Assembly: GCA_020633325.1 (NCBI GenBank)
Contig: JACKDX010000002.1
Span: forward strand, 62,001 to 126,000
Direction of reading: 5' to 3'
Length of the DNA stretch: 64,000 nt
Source: Myxococcales bacterium
GTDB taxonomy: Bacteria > Myxococcota_A > Polyangia > Polyangiales > GCA-016699535
Both the position numbers and the translations under genes were made by a program. The notes under the pieces are model-generated. The model was not told the DNA's origin. It did not search any database and worked only from the letters and a program-made list of their open reading frames with translations. This document shows, in pieces, positions 56,071 through 64,000 of this stretch. Position 1 is the first letter of the stretch; each line of letters opens with the position of its first letter.

Positions 56071-56955
56071 CTATGCCGCGCTAAGCGCCATCACGGGGAA
56101 GAGCACTGTGACAAAGACCAGTGAGAGCCAAAAGACCTGCTTCGACCAGCGGTTGAGGTCAGGCTGCCACATCCCCCTCAGACTTGAGAAAAAGAACATC
56201 CCGCCCACGAGCAAAGCCGCAACCCCGTACAGATGGCCCACCGGACCAACCACATATAGAGCCACACTGCTGATCCACAAGAGCAGGCTATACGCCACAG
56301 CGTGCACGACCGCTGCTCGCTCCCCCCTGACCCACGGCACCACCTTCACGCCAGCGCGCATGTAGTCCTGCTTGCGAAAGACGGAAATCGCAATGAAATG
56401 GGGCATCTGCCAAAAAAACAACACGCCGAAAAGGCATAACGCGGCCAGGTCGATGCTGTTGGTGGCGGCGGTCCAACCCATGAGAGGCGGCATGGCTCCA
56501 GGAACAGCGCCCACCAGAAGTGCTTTGGGGCTTTTCAGTTTCAGCGGCGTGTACACGCACACATAAATAAACAACGCCAGCGCGCCGAGCAGCCCGGTCA
56601 GGGCATTAACTAAAAAGCAAAGAGCAAGAACGGAGCCCACACCCAACATGAGCCCTACTGTCAACGCGATATCGGGATGAACCCGCCCAGCAGGCAAAGG
56701 CCTTTTCGCGGTCCGACTCATGCGCGCGTCGACATCGATCTCAAGCCAACAGTTGAGCATGCCGGCTGCGCTGACCAATCCCGCCGTGGCGCCGATTGTA
56801 ACGAGCGCTGTCACGATGCCAACGTCCACGGGGGCCAACCATATTCCGCAGGCAGTAGTCAGGACCACCATGAGGGTGATCCGGGGCTTGCTGAGCGCAA
56901 TAATGTCCCTCAAGGTGTTAGGGTGTGTCGCTAAGGCAGATAGGGCGTCATACAT
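56071..56955 (-). CDS. ctaB: Protoheme IX farnesyltransferase
   Basis: 294 residues, eight or so helices. The prenyltransferase motifs are NCWLEIDVDARMSRTAKRPL (the D-x3-D type motif 1) and, later, VFRKQDYMRAGVKVVPWVRG. LVTIGATAGLVSAAGMLNCW and PGAMPPLMGWTAATNSIDLA are typical. It adds a farnesyl group to haem b to form haem o, which CtaA (next gene) turns into haem a. Together they supply the aa3-type oxidase. Confidence 0.94.
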   Translation of the reverse strand: MYDALSALATHPNTLRDIIALSKPRITLMVVLTTACGIWLAPVDVGIVTALVTIGATAGLVSAAGMLNCWLEIDVDARMSRTAKRPLPAGRVHPDIALTVGLMLGVGSVLALCFLVNALTGLLGALALFIYVCVYTPLKLKSPKALLVGAVPGAMPPLMGWTAATNSIDLAALCLFGVLFFWQMPHFIAISVFRKQDYMRAGVKVVPWVRGERAAVVHAVAYSLLLWISSVALYVVGPVGHLYGVAALLVGGMFFFSSLRGMWQPDLNRWSKQVFWLSLVFVTVLFPVMALSAA

Positions 56956-56999
56956 GGCAAAAAATGGCTAGGACGCGGTTATTAGCGCGGGCTGAGCGA

Positions 57000-57932
57000 T
57001 TAAGCTACCGCTCGCTTCTCGATGGGCCGCTCCCGCAAAATGAGGTAAAAAAGCGCGGAATTGAAAAGCAAAAGTGCGCCTGTGCCCAAATGGGCGGTGA
57101 CCGCAGACAACGCGAGATAACACAAAACGTTCCACGCACCCAAAAGTCCCTGCAGCGTGACAAGCACCAGTTGTATGCGAGCGATGATGCGAATTTTTCC
57201 TAGCTCGGCTTTCGCGCGCGCAAACCAGAGCACGCGAGACGCTGTAGTGGTCACCAGCACAAACACCACGATGGCAAACAATCGATGCGCCATATGTAAT
57301 CGCGCAGGGCCTTGCGGCGGCCACAGGGTTCCATCGCAAAGGAAGATATCCCGGCCACATGCCATCCCCGAGCCGGTATGGCGCACGAGCGCGCCTATTA
57401 CGATCTGAATAAAAATCGCTAGCACTGTGACAGCTATCCAAGGAAGCGTGGCCTTGATAGCCACAGAAAGCGGCGCCACTTGGCGCCCCTCCCGCGTCAA
57501 AAAAGCGATGGTGACAAGCACGGTACCAAACAGCATTGAGGTGGCAAGATGGGCAGAGGAGATGGCCAACGGCAGCTGATAGATCACCGTGATGCCGCCC
57601 AACACACCTTGCAGCACCACGAGCAGAACCGCCAATGCGCCCAGCGTTCTGAAACGCTTGCTGAGAGGGCTTAGTGCCCCGCGTTTGTGTTGGCTGAAAA
57701 GCCCCACCGTGATAACGAGCGTCAGCAGTCCAACGAGGCTCGCGAGGAGGCGATGCCCGTGCTCGATTGCGATGCCCCCTTGCATGGGAGGGAAGAGTTC
57801 CCCGTAGCAGAGCGGCCAGTCGGGGCAAGCGAGCGATGAGCCGGTGCTGTGGACGACGCCGCCCCACAAAATGAGGGAAAACGTGAGTCCGAGCGTTACG
57901 ATCGCAAGCTGGTGTACCGTGCGGAGAGTCAT
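57000..57932 (-). CDS. ctaA: Heme A synthase
   Basis: 310 residues with about eight helices. The sequence LILWGGVVHSTGSSLACPDW and GIAIEHGHRLLASLVGLL carries the EH haem-ligand His, and ISSAHLATSMLFGTVLV and LHMAHRLFAIVVFVLV carry the others. The Cys pair that could form a disulfide is in LACPDWPLCYG. It oxidises the methyl of haem o to formyl. Gap to ctaB 44 nt, to atpC 21 nt. Confidence 0.94.
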   Translation of the reverse strand: MTLRTVHQLAIVTLGLTFSLILWGGVVHSTGSSLACPDWPLCYGELFPPMQGGIAIEHGHRLLASLVGLLTLVITVGLFSQHKRGALSPLSKRFRTLGALAVLLVVLQGVLGGITVIYQLPLAISSAHLATSMLFGTVLVTIAFLTREGRQVAPLSVAIKATLPWIAVTVLAIFIQIVIGALVRHTGSGMACGRDIFLCDGTLWPPQGPARLHMAHRLFAIVVFVLVTTTASRVLWFARAKAELGKIRIIARIQLVLVTLQGLLGAWNVLCYLALSAVTAHLGTGALLLFNSALFYLILRERPIEKRAVA

Positions 57933-57953
57933 AATGCCGTGCGGCCGAGAGTA

Positions 57954-58385
57954 TTAGACGCGTTCTTGCGCGACATCAAGCCGCGCGTGACACCACGCGA
58001 TGGCACGATCAAGCTGCTCGAGTTTCTCGGGATCCGCTTCCTGATCTTTGCTCAGTCCGCGAAGCGTGGCTTCGGTTGTTGCCAGTTCCTGCCTGACCGC
58101 CTTTACATCGATCTGAGACGGGGTTGCGAACTGGTCGGTGAGGATGCGCATGGTTTCAGGGCTCACCTCAGCGTAACCGGGGCCGATGGCTGCGCGATGC
58201 TCGCGTCCATCGATCACATAGTGAAGAATGCCGCTTTTTAATGAGGCAAGCAGAGGAAGATGACCTGACAAGACGCCAAACTCGCCGGAAACACTCGGGG
58301 CCTGCACACTGCGCACCTCGACACTCAACGCGCGACCGAGTGGTGTCGCAACTTCCAAATGTAAGGCTTCCGCTAGCTCAGCCAT
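57954..58385 (-). CDS. atpC: ATP synthase epsilon subunit
   Basis: 143 residues. The N-terminal beta-barrel is clear: LHLEVATPLGRALSVEVRSV, SVSGEFGVLSGHLPLLASLK and GPGYAEVSPETMRILTDQF. The C-terminal helical hairpin includes LATTEATLRGLSKDQEADPE. It couples catalysis to rotation in F1. It is 7 nt from atpD. Confidence 0.95.
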   Translation of the reverse strand: MAELAEALHLEVATPLGRALSVEVRSVQAPSVSGEFGVLSGHLPLLASLKSGILHYVIDGREHRAAIGPGYAEVSPETMRILTDQFATPSQIDVKAVRQELATTEATLRGLSKDQEADPEKLEQLDRAIAWCHARLDVAQERV

Positions 58386-58392
58386 GACGCTC

Positions 58393-59880
<1,488 letters not shown>

Positions 59881-59965
59881 CTATTATCATGCGTAACGCA
59901 CACGGTCAACGCGGACGAAGGCGTGAGATCGCCTGTTTTTCCAGTGAATTTTACGACTCTGGGCC

Positions 59966-62900
59966 TTAAGCAGGCAGCAGAAAAAGAAGCCCCAGGGTTG
60001 GTGCTTTCTTGTGTGCGTAGATGCCGTGGGCACAATGTGCCAAGGCGTCTTCATGAGAGGGCTCTGCAGCATGGTGGGCTGCGGCCGTGCGGACGTTGAT
60101 CACAGTCCATGGAACATCCGCCTTAGCGTGATGCACCAAAAAATCACAGGTGCTTTCAATGACACCACCGTCGGTTCCTGCGCGAACGATGGGAACCTGG
60201 CGATACACATTTTTATTGTCGTCCGAAGTAAACATCGTCCGCAGCATGGGATGCTCAAGCAGCAAGGAAGTTATACGATGAGCCGCCTCTGCCTCGTCTG
60301 ACGTGTATCCCTCAATATGTGCGAAGTGGGCAAAGTACGCATCATATGGAACGTCCTTACGTTCGAGAGGAGCGACGGCAAGGACGCGTCCTATCAAAGC
60401 GCTTAGGTCCAAAGAGGCGGACAGAAAGGGCGCTTCTACATAGTAGGTCTCAAGCCGCACGAAACCATTTTCGGGCAGGCTAGGGGCATCCACCGATTGC
60501 GCGATTCGCATGGAGGGCACGCTTGAGGCTGTGCGGATCTCTTTTTGACGACGGGCCCAAGCGCGATACGCGTCATAAGGGGTAGAGTCCGGCAGAGGGT
60601 GCTCTTGAAGCACACGCGTATGACGGACACGATGCCAAACATCCGAGGAGGGCTTCATATGCTCAGGGCTCCATGGACGGACATGGCTCACGAGCGACGC
60701 GCCAGACAGGGCGCGATTGAGCGGCGTGAGCCAACCCTCTATGGGCGCTTTTGCCAAATGCGGAACCACCAACATTTCGCGCGCACAAGAGGCCGCCACA
60801 TACGCGGGGTATAAAGAGTTCGATGGCGCCGTCGGCTCACAGGCAATCACCACGGCAAAATCTCGTCCGACCGCTTCGGCGATGCTCAGCAGATGTAAGT
60901 TACTCGCGGCAGGATCGATGGTCTCCAGTGTTGGGTGGCTGAGCGAACCCTCTCTATCGAGATGGGCCACTAACGCGCTAAAGCTTTGACCGGTGACCTC
61001 GAGCTTTGTGGCCAGTTGCCTAACGCGATGCACACTCCTGAGCGCTTGGTCCCCAGCGGACCAAAACGCCAGAGTGATTTCAGCGCCCACCCAGTCGAGT
61101 GCGTTGTTCAGCAGGTCCAGAATCGGTAACTGTAGCAGCTGGCCGTGGAACCGCTGAAAACCCTCTATGACCTTAGCAATATCAATGAGTTGCAGATCCG
61201 TTTCTGCCTCTTCAAGTTCCAGTGTCAACGGAATTTGGGCAGGAGAGACGCGAAGAGATCCATAGCGAGAGCGATAGAGAAAAAGGCTCTCATCGCTAAA
61301 CCCAAAGAAGGGGCCTCGCAACACCGCATACATGGCTAGTTCGTCGTGCGGCTGTTCGATGGCCAGGAGCAAATGGTAGATGGCTCTGATCTCTTCGCGG
61401 CCCTGAAAGCTGCTGGCCGATTCTTTAGCGGCGTAGCTCAATCCAACCGCTTCGAGTGCGCGCATGTACGGGATGCGCACATCTTCGCCATCCTCATTGT
61501 CTCGACGGCTAAATAAGAGACAGATGTCCTCCGGTAAAGGACGGAGCTGAGGCGTATTCGAAACGCCCAGTAAAGGGATGGAGTCACCATGTAAAACGCC
61601 ATGCAGGAAGCGGGCGATGGCAGCAGGGAATGCTTGCTCAATCTGGAATGGGAGCACTCGCCTGTAGCCGGCGTCAGGACAATGCACGCTCAGCGCGACA
61701 AGACTCGATTTCGGGCGCGCATCGCATGAGGGTTGGAGTAGAAGGCCGTGCGTGCTTAGCGCTTGGCCAAACGCGGTGTTCACAAGCGTGATGAGTCCCG
61801 ATGTGGAACGACGAGCATGGCATGCTGTAACATCGGCTCCATGCGTAAGAAGATGTTGTCTGAACGCTGGGTATGCTTCCCTACTGCCATCGTCTGAGCG
61901 AAGCTGGGTTTCAACGGGGTCAGCCGTGAGGACAAGCTTTCCAGGTTTGGGAATGGCCTGGGTCCACGAAGAGGCGCTTGGGTCTTGGGCTGACCAAAGC
62001 AGCACCATCTCTGCTTCGGTGAAACTGAGGGCATGGAAGTCATCCACCAACACGTGCTCAAAACGCTGCTGTAACGTTTCGCGCACCGTGCCCTGGGCCT
62101 TAGTCAGTGTTGCTGCCTGCTCAGAAATATCCCACGGATCAAGTAGATTGTGGCGCAACTTAATGGCCTGAAATTGGGCCGTAACAGGCACGAGTTCCTC
62201 CCTCAAACGGTCCCGCATCTCGGATTGCACGCCCACGACATACGTATCCAGCACTGACTTCAGATCATTGCGCATGGATAAGACAATGTTTCGCTCAATC
62301 CCTCCAAGGCTTGGCGCTTTGCCGCGCCAGCGCCAAGATGAGCACCCGCTTAATAGGCACAGCTCTCGTCTGATCAGGTCGTCATCTGCAGTACCAAGTG
62401 ATCGACGACGGCCGATACGTTCATAGCTACGCGCAATGTCGACGAGATTCTTCCCGAGGAAGTCTTCTGTATCATTACCAAGCTGCGTCGCCACCGCATG
62501 CAGAGCCCTCATCCGTTCAAAGAGGTTGTCGAGGACGCTTGCATCCACACGGCGCGCGGAACCGTTGACCTCGCGCGACTGATGTCGCCGAAGCGCGAGT
62601 TGCCAGCTGAGCTCTACAAGCCTGTCGTATCCAGAAGGTGCGCCATAGCGCGCCGGCTTCGTCAACAACACATGACGCACGCCCGGCGGAAGCCTAGAAG
62701 AGACGGCGGCAAGCCATGTGTCTAATACCTCCTTAAGGAGCGCGCGACTCTCGGTCGGTGATATTGTAGTGAAGTCTAAAGACACGTCGGCGAGTTCGGG
62801 AAAGTCTCTGAGTATGTTCTCTGCGACTTCTCGAACACTGCCGATGCACAGGTCGGATTGTTGCACATCGAGCGCGGCCCTTATCGATTGTGCAGCCTCG

Positions 62901-63019
62901 GACGATCGGGCTATGACAAGGACAGCGCCCAAAGGGCGGGCCTCGATAAGGGCAGAAATGCGCTCCTTCAACCAGACGGTCTTTCCTGTTCCCAGGGCAC
63001 CTTCACGAATTAGTGTCAC
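59966..63019 (-). CDS. UvrD/RecB/AddA-type helicase with degenerate C-terminal nuclease-like region
   Basis: 1017 residues from the GTG at 63019, which overlaps the upstream gene as GTGA; the long frame to 63121 was rejected. It opens VTLIREGALGTGKTVWLKER with a Walker A GxxGTGKT. Walker B-like VLVDDFHALSFTEAEMVLLW, motif-III-like VLTADPVETQLRSDDGSR and later LPEDICLLFSRRDNEDGEDV are superfamily-1 helicase blocks. The last 90 residues look like a PD-(D/E)xK nuclease without its catalytic Lys (TCDFLVHHAKADVPWTVINV then RTA). It partners the nuclease encoded just upstream, probably as an AddAB-like end-processing complex. Confidence 0.78.
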   Translation of the reverse strand: MTLIREGALGTGKTVWLKERISALIEARPLGAVLVIARSSEAAQSIRAALDVQQSDLCIGSVREVAENILRDFPELADVSLDFTTISPTESRALLKEVLDTWLAAVSSRLPPGVRHVLLTKPARYGAPSGYDRLVELSWQLALRRHQSREVNGSARRVDASVLDNLFERMRALHAVATQLGNDTEDFLGKNLVDIARSYERIGRRRSLGTADDDLIRRELCLLSGCSSWRWRGKAPSLGGIERNIVLSMRNDLKSVLDTYVVGVQSEMRDRLREELVPVTAQFQAIKLRHNLLDPWDISEQAATLTKAQGTVRETLQQRFEHVLVDDFHALSFTEAEMVLLWSAQDPSASSWTQAIPKPGKLVLTADPVETQLRSDDGSREAYPAFRQHLLTHGADVTACHARRSTSGLITLVNTAFGQALSTHGLLLQPSCDARPKSSLVALSVHCPDAGYRRVLPFQIEQAFPAAIARFLHGVLHGDSIPLLGVSNTPQLRPLPEDICLLFSRRDNEDGEDVRIPYMRALEAVGLSYAAKESASSFQGREEIRAIYHLLLAIEQPHDELAMYAVLRGPFFGFSDESLFLYRSRYGSLRVSPAQIPLTLELEEAETDLQLIDIAKVIEGFQRFHGQLLQLPILDLLNNALDWVGAEITLAFWSAGDQALRSVHRVRQLATKLEVTGQSFSALVAHLDREGSLSHPTLETIDPAASNLHLLSIAEAVGRDFAVVIACEPTAPSNSLYPAYVAASCAREMLVVPHLAKAPIEGWLTPLNRALSGASLVSHVRPWSPEHMKPSSDVWHRVRHTRVLQEHPLPDSTPYDAYRAWARRQKEIRTASSVPSMRIAQSVDAPSLPENGFVRLETYYVEAPFLSASLDLSALIGRVLAVAPLERKDVPYDAYFAHFAHIEGYTSDEAEAAHRITSLLLEHPMLRTMFTSDDNKNVYRQVPIVRAGTDGGVIESTCDFLVHHAKADVPWTVINVRTAAAHHAAEPSHEDALAHCAHGIYAHKKAPTLGLLFLLPA

Positions 63020-64000
63020 AGGGCCTTCCGGAGTTGGGACAGGGCGGGAAGATTCTTGCTGCTGCGGCGAGTTCGGGCGCGCACTTCTTCGTCGGGCCCG
63101 CAGATGGTTTGGTAATCGCAAAAGCGGCAGCGGCCGCTCAGCGGATCGGCCACAAATATCCCGCCGCTAAGTCCCTCATCGAGCGCACGCGCGAGCAGCA
63201 CGACGCTGTTCCGCGCTTCTTCTGTCAAAGGCACCCAGGTCTCGGCGAAGTCTGCGGGCGAGGTGCAGTAATAGAGGCGCCCGCCTAGAATTCGGTGGTC
63301 TTCAAAAAGTTTTTCAAGCGCCAGGGCGTAAATGACCGGTTGCAGAACCTCTCCGCCGTGGGTTACCAAGCCATTTTTATGGCGCGCTCTGCCGGTCTTA
63401 AAATCGGTGGCGCGGATGGAGCCCGACACATGCCTCTCCACGAGATCGATAGCACCCCGTATCTTCAGCCCAGCATCTAGGGAAATAGGCTGCTTCACAC
63501 TTTGGGGATCTTGGATACCACGTCCTGGCAATCCAAACGAAAGTTCAAACAACCATGGTTGCCACATCTCCTCCTTGGCGGAATGTTCAAGCCATGCTTC
63601 AAGATCTGCATGAATCTCCGAAAGCTCTTCTTCCCAAATCGACAACGAGAGCGGAGATAATGCGCGCGCGTATCGAAAACTCACCGCGTCATGAATATTT
63701 TTAAGGACCCGTTTGGGCTCCCTTAGGCGATCAGATGCCAACGGCAGTAGGCCGTCGCGGCTACAGGCGGTCAAAAACTCAAAAAGCACTTCATGTACGA
63801 GGCTTCCGCGCTCAAGCGCATCGAGAAACAGTATGCGTCTGGGCTTCGTGGGTGGTTTCAGGCCTACAATGGCTTGAAGGAAGAAGCGATAGGGACACGC
63901 AGCAAGTTGTTGTAAAGCAGTGGGGGAATATGCGCGATGTTCGGGGCGGTGCGCTTGTAAGATTTGCTTTGCAGGTGGCGAGGGACTTGCGAAGCCGTCC
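63016..64000 (-). CDS. PD-(D/E)xK nuclease of AddB/RecB type with iron-sulfur cysteines (cut by window end)
   Basis: At least 327 residues; the reading frame stays open to the end of the window, so the N-terminus, and perhaps a helicase-like part, lies outside. I translated the frame beyond the GTG at 63789: it reads ALQQLAACPYRFFLQAIVG, then LERGSLVHEVLFEFL (GxLxHxxL, the AddB nuclease motif). Further on come LKIRGAIDLVERHV, then SIRATDFKTGRA (catalytic D..DxK) and VIYALALEKLF. CRFCDYQTIC near the end plus the early Cys in AACPYRF give the C...C-x2-C-x5-C pattern of the 4Fe-4S cluster in AddB nucleases. It probably acts with the helicase downstream in double-strand break processing. Confidence 0.85.
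   Translation of the reverse strand, partial: DGFASPSPPAKQILQAHRPEHRAYSPTALQQLAACPYRFFLQAIVGLKPPTKPRRILFLDALERGSLVHEVLFEFLTACSRDGLLPLASDRLREPKRVLKNIHDAVSFRYARALSPLSLSIWEEELSEIHADLEAWLEHSAKEEMWQPWLFELSFGLPGRGIQDPQSVKQPISLDAGLKIRGAIDLVERHVSGSIRATDFKTGRARHKNGLVTHGGEVLQPVIYALALEKLFEDHRILGGRLYYCTSPADFAETWVPLTEEARNSVVLLARALDEGLSGGIFVADPLSGRCRFCDYQTICGPDEEVRARTRRSSKNLPALSQLRKAL

Noticed and set aside
56968..57867. 299-aa open frame on the minus strand overlapping ctaA
   Set aside because: It is another frame of the same strand as ctaA, low in hydrophobic segments, rich in Arg and His, and matches no family; ctaA is clear.

Overview
The window is a gene-dense bacterial chromosome segment (about 60 protein genes; no rRNA, tRNA, CRISPR array or insertion sequence was seen). 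It suggests a member of the Myxococcota or a close 'deltaproteobacterial' relative. The evidence is a secreted matrixin with a MYXO-CTERM-like tail (Cys-x-Cys, one hydrophobic helix, Arg cluster), a Ser/Thr kinase with PEGA domains, a RelA/SpoT-like protein of a family I associate with myxobacteria, two motors each made of one ExbB/TolQ and two ExbD/TolR subunits, and many small lipoproteins. The species cannot be named from the sequence alone. Genes are tightly packed: ATGA/GTGA 4-nt overlaps are common within operons, and convergent genes often share their stop codons.

Left part (1-26933): thyA with the start of a dihydrofolate reductase gene; a guanidino-modifying (arginine deiminase fold) enzyme; a tiny Rho-N/SAP-like protein; an SLC13-type anion permease overlapping accC; xseB with an acidic-tailed protein and an OmpA-family barrel protein; a leftward group of exported proteins (repeat lipoprotein, small lipoprotein, rhodanese, MauE/DoxX-like protein, unknown secreted protein, matrixin); a PAS histidine kinase; a SpoIVB/S55-like serine peptidase paired with a secreted propeller protein; a PEGA Ser/Thr kinase; the RelA-like protein; Lon; and a membrane metallopeptidase with a TPR-like tail.

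Centre (26930-45961): two mirror-image ExbB/ExbD motors diverge from a 328-bp region. The right-hand motor runs, with a 27-bp gap, into an aryl-polyene-type biosynthetic cluster. The cluster has a rightward arm (ketosynthase, Cys-less chain-length factor, hotdog dehydratase, second ketosynthase, flavin-dependent halogenase-like protein) that meets tail to tail a long leftward operon (PlsC-type acyltransferase, two acyl carrier proteins, COG4648 membrane protein, AMP-forming aryl ligase, second hotdog dehydratase, glycosyltransferase, LpxL-type acyltransferase, MIO-type aromatic ammonia-lyase, LolA-like carrier, MMPL exporter, DUF3261-like lipoprotein). Read together: the lyase would make a cinnamate or coumarate-type starter, the ligase would load it on an ACP, the ketosynthases and dehydratases would extend it to a conjugated polyene, the halogenase-like enzyme might halogenate it, the acyltransferases and glycosyltransferase would attach it to a lipid, and the MMPL/LolA/lipoprotein set would carry it to the outer membrane. 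No ketoreductase is present in the window. This cluster, with a full set of halogenase motifs and an ion-driven motor in the same transcriptional direction, is the best candidate for an undescribed system.

Right part (46034-64000): an unknown membrane-anchored protein, a fadI/fadJ beta-oxidation pair, a DUF2505-like protein, an AsmA-like/GT51 glycosyltransferase fusion, then a leftward operon atpD-atpC-ctaA-ctaB-ABC ATPase-ABC permease-SCO1-DUF420 joining ATP synthase beta/epsilon to cytochrome oxidase assembly. Last come an AddA/RecB-like helicase and, cut by the window end, an AddB-like iron-sulfur nuclease.
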